From contig CAJQUN010000003.1 of NCBI GenBank assembly GCA_907163345.1, forward strand, positions 27,977,879 through 28,041,878: a DNA stretch of 64,000 bases, in the 5' to 3' direction. This stretch comes from Haberlea rhodopensis (lineage: Eukaryota > Streptophyta > Magnoliopsida > Lamiales > Gesneriaceae). The notes beneath the pieces were generated by a model. The model did not search any database. It was given only the letters and a program-made list of their open reading frames with translations, and was not told the DNA's origin. A program made the position numbers and the translations under genes. Positions 23,525 through 35,352 of this stretch are shown piece by piece (position 1 is the first letter of the stretch; each line of letters starts with the position of its first letter).

Positions 23525-23529
23525 TGTTA

Positions 23530-24400
23530 TATGCATGGTTGTTCTTCTTGTTATGCCCCTCCTTGAAACTCGTATGCTTTGCTTTAAGATTGTTATGAGT
23601 CTTTCCAAATTTGTTTCCAGATTTCCCCACATAGCATGTACTTGCCATTTCATATCTGAATCTGTTCCATTTCCTTTTTCTTTCAGAAACTTTACTTCCC
23701 TCATCCAACACTCGAATTGTAAATGAGTATGAAATTGTTCAAATGTGCTTCTCTGGTAAGTGCAACACCTTATTCCGATAATTGTTCCATGAAGAAGGTA
23801 GTTTGGACAAAATTGATCCAATATGAAGTGAATCAGGGACATCCACTCCCAAATCTCTTAATCTGGAAACTAAGATTTGGAATTCATGGACTTAATCCAT
23901 GACTGGCTTGTCATCAGTTATTTGAATTCAAAGTAGTTCAATGTCAAAATTTTATCCGTACCTCATTTTTCATTCTAAATAGTAGTCTCCAAAGCAGTCC
24001 AGGTTTCTCTTGGTGATTCCTGTAGAGTATAAATCATAAAGATGACCAGTATCTTTGGCATCAGTATCAATATCATTGGCATTGGTTGAGGAATATGAGC
24101 CAAATCTGGATCGAGAATATAATAAACAACAAGGCCTTTGAAAAGAAACTTCATTATGTCTTTCCATCTTGTAAAGTTTGTTCCATCAAATTGTTCAACT
24201 TAATAGCATGTTGTTGAGCCAAAAACTTCATTACAGTATCATTCAATAAAGCCGTTTTCTAAAATTGCAAGATATTTTGAGGCGTGAATATACACTTTCT
24301 TGAGTGTAATATTGCCTTGATTATCAAGATAATTTACCGCATGATACAACAAAGCCTTTCAAGAACACTCTATGGAATACAATAAATTATAATCCTTTTC
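23530..24400 (-). pseudogene. Copia gag remnant, duplicate of 8360-9200
   Basis: Same gag segment as beside PMEI copy 1. The part nearest the zinc knuckle is cut at 23530, so the knuckle itself is lost. Frames are broken by several indels. It marks the left edge of PMEI block 3. Confidence 0.65.
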
Positions 24401-24464
24401 TCACATCATATATTTTCATCAAACAATCCCCATATATATAGATATTGAATAGCAATTATATCTC

Positions 24465-24605
24465 TCCATGAAATAACATATCTTTCCATGAAATAAGATG
24501 TGTCTCTTCATGAATAACATGTCTCTTCATGAAAGAACACATTTTTTCATAAAAGAACATGGCTCTCATCAAAGAACATGTCTTTTCCGAAAAGAACATG
24601 TCTCT
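24465..24605. repeat. 20-bp minisatellite upstream of PMEI block 3
   Basis: Six to seven units of the same repeat as at 9250 and 12850. Confidence 0.7.
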
Positions 24606-24859
24606 TGGTATGAAAAAGTAATTACCATTTGAAATATAACTTCCAAAATACAACTATTCAATTTTATGGAAAAAAAAACCAGTCACAAACCAGTACAAAA
24701 GGCGTCTTCACGCCTCTTGTTCTATTTTGAGAAAACCGAAATGTTCATGAGGTGTGTTCACACCACCAAGCGGTGTAAACACACCTCTCATTCTGTTTTC
24801 GAATCCTTTTTTCCTTTTGCCTTTTTTTCTTTCATTTCACAATGTGATTAATTTAACTT

Positions 24860-25653
24860 ATATTAACCATCTAGAGCATATCTACTAAATAAGATTTGAC
24901 TATAATTTCAAGTCAAGTTTGATCGTTTTGATGTTATCTTGCTCGTTACATATTACTAAATAAGATTCATAAAAGATTCAACAATAATATTTTCATGAGA
25001 CCACGTATGGTAGTTATGTAAAGTAAATATTGATAGAAAATGTTTCTAAATAATATTAAAACATATAATTATTTTTTTAGATGTAAAGATTTGGTGTAAA
25101 TTGTACCCAACATTTCAGTTTTGGACCCCTCTCCCACTAAAATAAATAAATAATAATGATCATTCATTACATGCTAATAATGAATTGCATACCCATCATA
25201 ATGTTGGCTCCCATAATCAATTAAGAAATTCACAGTACTAGATTTATGCACTATATCGTTAATTCCTTGTAGAGATATGAAGTAAACGAGGAAGGAAAAT
25301 ATGAGCATCCGTTTACCAGATTTTTATATTTTGGAAATATTTATTACATATGGAGATTATCTCATTGAATTGCTAGCATTAGAAAATTTTCAAATTGAAA
25401 TATTTATTACATATGGAGATTATCTCATTAAATTGCTAGCATTAGAAAATTTTCAAATGGAAATTACAAAAATCTAAATATCTCATCTTGAGCGCATGAA
25501 TAACAATTCTAAATCTTTGAAATCTTGCAAAATCGATCACCTAAATATATCCACTTTCTCAAAAAATAGCATGAATGGCTTTCACAGTTGCACGTATAAG
25601 AACCCTATATTGCTAGCTTCATATACAAGTTCGAACACACCACACCAGGAAAT
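24860..25653 (+). promoter_or_regulatory. PMEI copy 3 5' flank and promoter
   Basis: TATA-like 'tataag' lies at 25595-25600, 54 nt before ATG. Empty MULE site CATTTCAGT is at 25111-25119. A 60-bp 'acatatggagattatctcat...gctagcattagaaaattttc' segment is locally duplicated at 25345-25460. Confidence 0.6.
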
Positions 25654-26193
25654 ATGCAAGCTTCGACAATTATTGCCTTAAGCACTTTCAGCTTTATATT
25701 TTATCAAATCAATGCAAACGATGTATCCCATCAATGGTGTCATCGTACACGCTATAACGATCTCTGCATCAACATCATCGGGACTGATCCCCGCAACTAC
25801 CTGAAGACCAGTCCAGAAGGGTTGTGCCGAATTATAGTAGATAGGGCATTAGTTGTTTCTAGAGCCAATATGGCAAAGATTTCGGGTCTTGTCAAAGGAA
25901 GTACTGGCAGCTACAATCAGTCCCTGCGTGTTTGCTATGACGAATATGATACCGCGCTTTTTAGTCTACAGCGTGTGAATTTGTCTGTCATTGATCATCG
26001 TACCTACTCAGATCTGAACTCAGTTATTGCATTAAGTTACCAAAACTCCGCCGACTGTGAAGATCAATTCAAAATAGATCCTCCAACCCCGTCTCCCTTA
26101 ACTGATGAAAACAAGCAACTCGAAGACATTATCATTATAGTCTTGGAGATTATAAATGTGAAGGTGTGCAATAGAACAGAAGCTTGCTGGTAA
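25654..26193 (+). CDS. PMEI/invertase-inhibitor-like secreted protein, copy 3
   Basis: 179 aa, one Leu shorter than copy 1 in the signal peptide. Cys29, Cys38, Cys94 and Cys135 fill the four conserved PMEI positions; Cys58, Cys172 and Cys178 are extra. The three N-glycosylation sequons are kept. It has roughly a dozen amino-acid differences from copy 1, so it is an older duplicate than copy 2, yet the frame is intact. It is expected to be secreted and to bind a pectin methylesterase or acid invertase; the target is not deducible. It lies inside a nest of retroelement fragments: copia gag and a broken LTR upstream, an Athila integrase piece 0.65 kb downstream. It may therefore be silenced despite its intact frame and TATA-like box. 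Confidence 0.82.
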   Translation: MQASTIIALSTFSFIFYQINANDVSHQWCHRTRYNDLCINIIGTDPRNYLKTSPEGLCRIIVDRALVVSRANMAKISGLVKGSTGSYNQSLRVCYDEYDTALFSLQRVNLSVIDHRTYSDLNSVIALSYQNSADCEDQFKIDPPTPSPLTDENKQLEDIIIIVLEIINVKVCNRTEACW

Positions 26194-26629
26194 AGGCAAA
26201 ATACTGTCATAAATTGACACTTCTCGGCCTATTTCAATATTCATGCGTTCCATATAAAAACAGTTGTCCGATGTTTGGTTTTACTTTTATGTATTGTGGG
26301 ACGATTTTTGTTTGGTGAGAAACAACGATTAGATTAGTTTTCGGACGTAATTTTCCTTTTACTGGTCCAGGCATACATACATAAAATGCATATGCGTGTA
26401 TATTGTCTATCAGAAGACTAGATAAAAATAATTTGGGTGGATATCAAATCCTTTCATTCGAACATAAACTTACAAAATATCAGAGGACTACATAAAATAA
26501 TTATAAACATTTTTTTCAAAATGGAGAACGAATCATGCACACTTTTGAGGATTTCATAGGACTAACCCAAAGCCTCTTTTTGAGTTTTATGAATATCATA
26601 CTATGAAAATTTGGGCAAATAACCTTGAA

Positions 26630-26830
26630 GCCAAAAAAAAAAATTAAGAAAATGACCTCCCCAGATTGGGGAGATCATTTTCTAAATTTTTTTTTTGCTA
26701 AAACTAAGCACACCAACACTCTAACCTTCAACATATCGTAAACTTTTGATATGCTGCAGTAGACCAAAATACTATATCAATCACCCTTTGCATCAAACTA
26801 AAGTTTTTTGACACAAATAGTGCAGGTGGC
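26630..26830. repeat. Half inverted repeat, copy 3, ending at a breakpoint
   Basis: Short hairpin plus right arm as after copy 2. Block similarity stops at about 26830 ('gtgcaggtggc'), where Athila integrase sequence begins. Confidence 0.6.
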
Positions 26831-27215
26831 TAAAGAATCTAAACTTAGATTTGATTGCTGCAGGTGATAACCGTCTTCTACAAGTGAACGAAATGGAAGA
26901 GTTTCAGAACCAAGCCTATGAGAATTCAAAGATCTACAAAGATAAGAAAAAAAAGTGGCATGATGCAAGCCTCAGTCAACATGATTTCAAAGAAGAAGAT
27001 ATGGTTGTTTAACTCCAAATTACGTCTGTTCCTAGGCAAGCTTAAATCTCTTTGGTCCGGACCATTCGCATTTCCAAGGTGTTTCCCTCTGGTGAATCAA
27101 GCTATTTGATCCAACCAATGGAACCTTCACAGTGAATGCGCAAAGACTGAAGCACTATCATGGTCACGATTTCAGTGAACCGCTGTGCACCACCATCCAT
27201 TTTGTTGAATGAAGT
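26831..27215 (+). pseudogene. Athila-like integrase C-terminal fragment
   Basis: Frames across this stretch read 'LNLDLIAAGDNRLLQVNEME', 'YENSKIYKDK', 'KLKSLWSGPF' and 'HYHGHDFSEP', the C-terminal tail of Athila-class integrase that ends the pol polyprotein. Stops and frameshifts occur near 27010 and 27110. The 5' side is cut at the PMEI block boundary. Confidence 0.7.
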
Positions 27216-28245
27216 GACGGACACAATAAGTCCAGCTTGAGACTATAAATCAAGAACTATTTTTTTCCCTTCTCCTTTGTTTTTGCATTTAGTAGGTAGT
27301 TTCATAATTTTAGCTTGGTTGTTGAATCTTTGCAATTTTTTTTGTAGGAAAATGTTGTGCCAAGGGAATATGAGACTCTCAAATGATGAAGAATTTTCAC
27401 TTTGCTTACTGGCGAGAAGCGATCGATTGCTTACCCTAGACGATCGATCACCTCTCACGTTGGGAAAATTTCTGAGCTCACTATCCCAAGGCGATCGCTC
27501 TCAACTATCAAGCGATCTATCGCATTTTTTTAAAAAAATCTTATTCTAATGACTCTAGGCGATCGATCGCATATCACTTCGCGATCGATCGCCTCACAAT
27601 ACAAAATCGCCCAAAACCTACTGGTGATAGGCGATCGATCTATACCTATAGGCGATCGATCACCTATCAAAAAATTAGGTTTTTTTTAAACACGCGACCT
27701 CCACACACTGGCACACACTTATCAGTTCTTTCCCCAATTTCTTCCCCAATTCTCTCTTCCAAAATCCATAAATTCACTTACTAATTCCCCTCCAATTATT
27801 ACATGAAAGTGATCTCTTCTCCTTTATAGTGCCATCATCTAAAGTTTGTTCTAGTTTCTCTACATATTCCATGCTAGGGTTGGGCATTCCAAGTGCAAGG
27901 TGAATATTTCTCAAAACCAAGGACCACTCACCATCAAATTTTTTTGAATATTGAGGTACATTGGCTTGAAATTTCATGGTAATGCTGAATTTCTAAATTT
28001 TTGGGATAGTTGGAAAAGATTTGATTGTTAGAGATTGTGGTGCAAAAGGATTGAGTATTTAATAAGACTGGGGGAGTTTGGAACTAGTTGGATTATAGAC
28101 CTTGGTGTGGGATTTGCTTAAACTAGTTGGATTGTAGATCTTGTTGTGGGATTTGCTTGAACTAGTTGGATTATTGACATTGGGTGGAAATTCCTTGAAT
28201 TAGTTGGATTCTGTTGAACAATTGCTTGTTAGTTGTATACTCTTC
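27216..28245 (+). repeat. Athila-like spacer between pol and 3' ORF
   Basis: Noncoding. It contains palindrome cluster C, then at 28060-28200 three imperfect ~60-bp repeats around 'aactagttggatt(a/g)t'. Confidence 0.5.
27418..27665. repeat. GATCGATC palindrome cluster C
   Basis: About eight copies of GCGATCGATCGC with some degenerate ones, in the internal spacer of an Athila-like element rather than in an LTR. Confidence 0.8.
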
Positions 28246-28769
28246 ATGGCACCGAAAAAGAAGCCGCGAGCAGGGGCCTCATCTTCATCCTCCACTCCAA
28301 CTTATAACACTACTCACTTTGCTAACCAAGCGGCGTCGAATTTCTTTGACAAATGGAGTGATAGGACCTTGGTAAGGAGCGAGGAATGGAGATGGACACG
28401 CCCGATTCCGACATCCTCCGAGAGGCGGAACGCCGAAATTGGTTGGGCTTTGTGAAACTCCCGTGCCATGTCGTAATCCACATTGTGAAAAATTATGCCA
28501 ACTATAAGGTATCTGTGGACTTACCATATATCATCATTCGGAGGAAAAGATTTCAATTTGATAGTGCACGAATCAATCACATCTATAAGGTATCTGTGGA
28601 CTTACCATATGCCGCATGCGTTTCTCCTATGGCTGGCATACTGTTGCAGCCGAAGCTCACCAAAACTTGGCTTTCCCACCACCACCCACTCTCTAGCCAT
28701 ACCCACCATCCACCGAGGATGACAATGATGATGGATACAAACAATAAGGATGAGAGTGACGACCACTGA
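28246..28769 (+). pseudogene. Athila-type 3' ORF (putative plant transposon protein) remnant
   Basis: Starts 'MAPKKKPRAGASSSSS', a basic/Ser-rich opening, then 'FFDKWSDRTLVR'. A frameshift near 28380-28390 moves the reading to the frame with 'RRNWLGFVKLP' and 'HIVKNYANYK', which matches the start of the putative plant transposon protein domain. 'YKVSVDLPY' is then directly repeated (28501-28530 and 28581-28610), so the domain core is replaced by a local duplication. It occupies the env-like position of Athila elements; the biochemical role is unknown. Confidence 0.6.
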
Positions 28770-30182
28770 CGGTCGTCACCATAGGTATTATGTTGTCCTA
28801 CTTTTTATTCATGTTCACTACATTGAGGACAATGTAATACTTAAGTTCGGGGGAGTTGTTGATTTTTGATTTTATATTCTGATTTGTGAGTTGTGTTAGT
28901 ATTGATTCTTAGTTTGTTTAACTGTGAGTCTAATATGGTGTATACTGATGTGGAACCTATGATTATAGCTTAGTATTGATGAGTCCGAAGAAGAGCATGT
29001 AGCATGGAAATTTTTTAGTGTAATCGGATTAAAGTAGTGACTCTATGCCCTGATGATATTAGTTTGACTCTACTTATGACTTGAATCTTGATGATTGTAA
29101 ACATGTTGTGAAGATCTTGAGTTGAGTTGACATGTTGAAAATGAGGAATAAATTGAGGACATTGAGTCATGAACTTGTTGATTACATTTAGAGTAGTGAT
29201 GATATGTGCGCTTGATGACATGTCTTGAGCATCTTAGAGTAATTATAGAACCTATTTGATGATGGCACTTTGATGTGAAATTTTATAATTATGAACTTGA
29301 CTTGAACATAATTTAGGCAATCTTTGGAACATTTGAGCCTTTCAAGCCTACCCTGTTTATACTTACCCCTAGTGTCCACTTTTGAGCTTAATTGAAAAAG
29401 AATTGAAATTAACCACCATTCGACTTATGTTGATGAAACTCATTAAAAATAGTTTTTATCCTTACCTTAAGGGGGTATAATGAATTTCATGAGCGTATTG
29501 GTTTGGGCTATTATGTTATTCGTGTACTATGTTCTTGGCTACTACAAGAAAAAATCAATGCCTATTGAAAAGGGAAAAAAGAAAGGCATAGTGAGAAAAA
29601 TAAAATAGTTACGTGCTGATGAACCTTGTGGATGTCCTACATTGACCATGCTCCTTGAAATCTAATAAAGCCCATGGTCATCAAAGTGTTAAGAAAAGAA
29701 AAAAAAAAGAGAGGGGTTGAAGATGTCTTAAGATGAAATTTGTATATTATACTCTTCTTCGATTTCCTTACCTTTTCTTTGAAACGACACCAAAAGTCCT
29801 AACATTATAAGCTTGAAAAGACATTTTGATCCATGTCTAGGAATTAATTACATTATTGGTAAAGTGCTTGAAAACTAGGCATATGAGATACTTGATGATA
29901 ATCTTGACTGTTGTTGATTAGCACTGTTTTGATCTATGATGATTGTATGATACTTGTGATTGACAATAGCATACACGCACGTTCTGAGTTAGAGGTTTTT
30001 ACTTGACTTAAAGAGAAAACACTTCGTGTACAACGGTTGAAGGGATTCTTGTTGTGGTATGAGTAAGATTCCTGAGATAAACATATGAGCACGAAATAAT
30101 CCATGTCACTTATCATTTTTGAATTCATTGTTTTTAATTCTATTCTTGCTCGAGGACGATCAAGAGCTAAGTTTGTGGGAGT
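28770..30182 (+). repeat. Athila-like 3' noncoding region with two purine tracts
   Basis: 'attgaggacaatgtaatact' followed by 'taagttcgggggag' at about 28830-28857 and 'ctaagtttgtgggag' at about 30168-30182. The second directly precedes the LTR. The sequence is the reverse-strand counterpart of 1-1390 and 4360-5600. No ORF of interest. Confidence 0.6.
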
Positions 30183-31654
30183 TGATAAGTATCATTTTTA
30201 CACTTATATTTGCATATATTTCTTGCTATTTTTATAGTGATTCTTATACGATTTTATGCTTTTGGTTGTGTTTTGGTATATTTCCAGGAATCGAGTAAAA
30301 GTGCAAGAAACATTTGAAAAACCTCATTTTATGGATTGGGAGGTGGAACCGGGACAAGAACAGTCTAGACATTGGAAAAGTAGTTGAAAGAGAGTGAATT
30401 GATGAAATTGATGCATGCGATCGATCGCCTTAACCAAGAGATCGATCGCTACCAGGCAGTGAGACGAGGAAAAATTTATAATAGTAGGCGATCGATCGCC
30501 ATAACATACATATTGATGGCATCACGGCAGAAGGCTTAGGTGATCGATCACCACTCAAGAAGTGATCGATCGCCATAGAGATAAAACTGAAGCGATCGAT
30601 CGCCACTCAAATAGCGATCGATCGCCAACAGAGTCCTGTCCGAGAAAACTTCCTTAATTAAGTTGTGGACTATATTTTGGTACCAGATTGTTGGGCTCGG
30701 AATTATGATTATAAAAGGGATTTTTTTGAATCAAAAATAGGGTTCTTTTACCTCTGAATAATACCCTACACTTGGGAGAAGCCACCACTTACAAGAGAGA
30801 TTGAAAGCAACGCGGCTTGAGACGGAATATTGGATCGACGCACGGATTCAACATCGGGCGTTTATGCGTATTTATGAACTTTGGTTTAGTTTTATTTTTG
30901 ATTTTACAATGTTTATTATGTTGTTAGATGTGATGAAACATTGTTTTTCCGTTATAATGCTAGGCTAAGTTTGTTATCGAAACAATGGAATCTTGTGTAT
31001 GAACCCACAATTTTAATTCTAGTTTTTTATTGTGTTTTTGCTATCTTTGTGTTTGTGTTATGTTTTTAATGCTTTTAAGGATTAGCTACCATTTGAATGA
31101 TGTTAGTTTGCAATTGAGATCGAGAGATAAAATTGTAATACGGAACAAATAACACTTACCGTGGATTTCAGACCGAGATCGAGAGATGATGTCAAATATA
31201 TGAGTGATAGCTATAGATATCTAGTAATCGAAGGCTAAGGGTTTTCATAGAGCGTATGCAACATTGATTTGTTAAATAAGTGAACAAGAGTTACTTAAAG
31301 CAAATTAGTGTTAGGTTTAATAAAGCCCGAGAGAGTGTATTAGATATAACCGGAATTTATCACCTTATGTGCATTAATTTTAATTAGAACTAGTAGATGA
31401 ATTGTGGGGGATTACTCAAGTTAACCGAAGTCTCGATATTTATCACTATTGTTCACTATCTTATTTCTTTTTGGTGTGGTTCATTCCTGGAGTTGAGTAA
31501 TTATAAATCTTTCAAAACAATTTCGTAGGTTAAATATAGTATGCTAGTTAAGTTTAGTAATTACTACTAGTCCCTATGGGTACGACAATCCTTACTTTTA
31601 TATCGTTATACTAAAACTTGACACCGTGCACTTGCGGTATATAATCGTGCTACA
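30183..31654 (+). repeat. Athila-like 3' LTR (about 1.47 kb)
   Basis: Begins TGATAAGTATC after the purine tract and ends ...cgtgctaca. TATA 'tataaaag' is at 30710-30717. Near the end, 'actactagtccctatgggta' and 'gtgcacttgcgg' are typical of this LTR class. Palindrome cluster D is in U3. Confidence 0.75.
30418..30626. repeat. GATCGATC palindrome cluster D
   Basis: Seven copies, mostly GCGATCGATCGC, spaced 20-50 bp, upstream of the TATA box of the Athila-like LTR. Confidence 0.85.
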
Positions 31655-33708
31655 CTGGAAATAACTGTTTAATAAAATCACGATGAAGTGCCTGATTACC
31701 TGTTTCAACAGAAATAGCCCCACATAGGGTGAACATACACCAACAAGATAAATATTTAAGTAATTAATGAGATTCACATAAATGATAAAGTATTAAAAAG
31801 AAATAATATATGTTTGTTCCTGAAATAGTAAGAGATCTCTCAAACTGTTCATGCATCAAAATTCAACAATTTCATAATCATCAAGTTCAATATCATTATT
31901 TAAAACATGATACTCGTCACCGACTCAATAATTCCACAATAACATCAAGGCCATTATACCTATCAACCACGACAATCCTCAACGATTTCTTATATTATTC
32001 ATACCTTAGGCATCAAAACTCGATTCACATACCCGGTTACGTACATTTAAATTTAAACATCACAGTCAACAACATATATATGCATGGTTCATAGCATACC
32101 TGCTCATCGTCACTACGTTAACCTTAAATGTGACAACATAAACAAGCTACCATCAAAGCCTGAAGGCTCGTGGAGTATCTATACTAAAGTTAACAACTCA
32201 ATATTAATTCATTCACTACACATCCAATATCGTTTATGTACTGCCCAATATAAGATAATTAAATTAAGATTCAACAATACATCTCATATGTTCTCGTCAT
32301 TTCATTAAAAATATTTATTTACGTATTTTACTTTTTGATTCAACTTTTCAGCATTGTTCTCGAACCCAAAAGTTCTACCAAAATCCCAAGGAAAAGTATA
32401 AAAGCCGTACAAACATAAGTTACAATCAATAGCAAAATTCATGACTTATAATCAACTTCACACCATTCAAATATCCTTTATTTGCTTAAATTTAGCTTTA
32501 ACAAAGTTATCATGTTTTAAATTTCATTAACATAATTCGTAACTCCAATTAGTCCCACTATCTTTTCACTTCTTCATATTTCATCAACTAGTATGCAGTA
32601 TTCTCCATTAAATTTATCAAGCTATGACAATTTTCAGAAACACCTAAAACAGCAGCATAAAAGTTTTGTCAAGAAAGTGTGGTCACATCTCATGGTTAAA
32701 TTCGACTTAAACCTCAATTTGTAAATAACATTAGCACATTCCCAACGAACTATCGATTCTCATCAATCTAATTAATCAATTCATAAAATATATAATCATT
32801 ATTCTAAGTTCAAAAAGGTAAATATAAATTCGTCAATGAATTTAAATTAGCTAGTATAACCAGCCCCATTATCCAAAACAGTAGCAAGAACCGACACCAA
32901 TCGGATTAGCCTTACTACCATAGCAACGACGCGTCAATCCACAAGCTATAGTAATAAGGTTTTTGGACTTCAAAACAACATGATTTCAACCCAAATGGCA
33001 AGTATAGACACACTATAATATATTGAACCCACGTACGACGCCCACATATACGATCAAGCACCGACCGATATACATTCCAAATATACACTGAAATGTACAC
33101 TTTCCTTCACTTGACCGACACACACTCAAACCCACACAGAATACGCCAAAAACACACAGTAGACACGCATCAAAACATGACAATGCATCCCTTCTCCACA
33201 CCATCTCCTGTAAAGATCCGAAATCATCTAAAACTTATCCCACATGGGAGGAATTAAACGAATAAAATCAAACTCTTCCCTCCATGCCAGAACCGTTCGG
33301 CTGCACCATACCTTCCCCAACGCAAGAAAATGCCGACCAATGCCATAAAAAAAATCCAAGGAAAGAACAATTAAGTAACAAGGGAGAGAAATCACGTGGA
33401 GGAGAAATAATGGGGATGGAAATCGACTTTTAGTATGTGTAATAGGAGAATTATGTGTTTTTATTTCAAACCCTAATTATAACTTTACACCACTTAATTC
33501 CATTTCTACCCCTTCTAGTTCCATTCATATCTCAACTAAATAATCTTATTATTATTACTAAGAATTTTCTTCAATTTAATTTACACTACAAGTTTGATTC
33601 ATTCAAATTCCGGGTCCAACTAATATTCCCAAATTATGTTTACGTAATTATTTCATAATTACCACAAATAAATTAAGTAATTAAAAGTAATTACTTTCGG
33701 GCTTTACA
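31655..33708 (-). repeat. Minus-strand gypsy-type LTR or LTR-rich remnant
   Basis: On the minus strand it starts TGTAAAGCCCGAAAG at 33708. At about 31705-31735 it shows a 'tgttcaccctatgtggggct' stretch like the distal part of the solo LTR ('tgctcaccccgtgtgggggt' near 46920). No coding sequence. It ends leftward against the Athila-like LTR. Confidence 0.45.
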
Positions 33709-34068
33709 GATAAAGCATATGAAAAACCCAAAGATATAAATTAATCAGTCAAAAAACAAGAATCAAGTCAAGTTAAGTTGTTTCTCTCGAAAATAAAACT
33801 TAGCTCATGATGAAATAATAAAATAACAAAGCATGTTCTTAATCAACATTAAATTCAAGAGAAAAAGAGTTAAGAAAACAAATTAGATTAAACTTCTGTA
33901 TCCTTGAGTCGTCTCTCTGTGTTCTCCCTTGAAAACCCTCAAAACATCCCTTGAAATTAAGCTTTGTTCGTGTTTTAAAACCTAGGCCTCAAAAAGTTCA
34001 ATTTTACTTTGTTCTCTGTGGCTGAAAACGTTTACTGTTAGTAGCTACTGATTTTCCTCAGAGAATAA
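33709..34068. other. Block flank paralogous to about 53195-53535
   Basis: Shares 'acccaaagatat(a)aattaatca' and 'aaaccctcaaaacatcc' with 53195-53535. It is the continuation of the host sequence interrupted at 17428. Confidence 0.6.
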
Positions 34069-35352
34069 GTGTGCTTCACAGACCGTTTCTTAGTGTGCAG
34101 GTTTTAGAGATTGTCTTTCATATGGCATATGTTTGATGTTTGTACAGTGCAACATGTCCTCACTCTTCATTTTTGGATATTGCTTGAAGTTTTCTTCAGA
34201 TTTTAAATGTTTTGAAGTGTGCTTCTTTACCTTCTGCCTTTTACTGTGTCAACCTGTTTGATTCTGAAATTTCTGGTTTTGCATGAGAATTTGGATGCAG
34301 TGGTCTACCTTGATTCTGAATTTTGTTTCTGCACATTGCAATTGTATTGGTACCGAACAGAGTGCTAGGTTCCAATTGATTTTTTTTTATAGCAGGTTTA
34401 TATATTTTTCATATTTGGATGTATTTTTTCAGATTGAATTGGTTCGAAATAAATTAAATTTTATTAACTTATATTTATTATTATTTGAGATTAACTTAAA
34501 AGTTCAAATTAATTTGTATTATTTATTATTATATTTACAATATATCAATACATACTATTTAATTCATTATAATATTTTATGCATAATTAAATTAAATAAA
34601 TAAATTTAATTTGATTAACTTAAATTTAATTTAAATAAAACAATAGAAATAAGTGCAAAACCTATTCAATGCTATTTTGTCGGTTTACAAATGAAATTAA
34701 TCTTCACCGCATATTATCAAGTATATCAAACACAATATTACTTATCATACTTTAATAATCATACGAACCAAACAAAATACATTTCATCTTTTACTTACCA
34801 ACACCGACAGAATTACTCAGAGGCAAGGGGTGGCAAATGCCCCCCTTTGCCCCAAAAAATAAAATAAAAAATTATCTTGTATATTTTTTTAAATTACACT
34901 TTTATCCTAAAAATTTGTAATTTGCCCCTGCCACTTTAAATTATTTTTTTTGACCTCTAAATTTTTTTTGGCTTTAAGTTTTTATTTTAAATTTTTTTTG
35001 TCCCCACTTCCCAAAAATCCCGCATCTGCCGCTGCTTATCAGCCAATTATCAATTCATTATCCCATTACAGCAATCAAGTGCACCATATATTGACAAACA
35101 ATCTAACAACATATATACTAAATAAGATTCATATAAGATTTTATTATAATTTCAAACCAAGTTTGGTCGTTTTAATGATTTCTTGCTCATTACTTATCTA
35201 TTAAATAAGATTCATATAATATTTTCTAGAGTCAACACGTATGGTAGTTATGTAAAGTAAATATTGATAGAAATATTTCTAAATAATATTAAAGCATATA
35301 ATTATTTTTGTAGATGTAAAGATTTGGTGTAAATTGAACCCAACATTTCAGT

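Larger units (their letters stand above)
21873..23529 (+). repeat. Truncated Tekay/Del-like LTR (family 1)
   Basis: Starts TGTGATGCCCGGG after a polypurine tract. TATA 'tatata' at 22202-22207 is followed by a pyrimidine-rich start region, palindrome cluster B, an 'aaggtacggatagcgtacga' motif and a CGCT/AGCG array. It matches the complete solo LTR at 46421-48842 read on the minus strand. It breaks at about 23530, where copia gag sequence of PMEI block 3 begins, so roughly the last 0.75 kb is missing. Confidence 0.75.

Noticed and set aside
34283..34603. 106-aa ORF in the tandem unit, identical at 38223
   Set aside because: AT-rich frame with Leu/Tyr/Ile-heavy composition, lost in unit 3; no domain.
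34815..35035. hAT-like MITE inside each tandem unit ('cagaggcaagg' ... 'ctgccgctg')
   Set aside because: Ends are weakly inverted but no matching 8-bp flanks could be found, so not called as a separate element.
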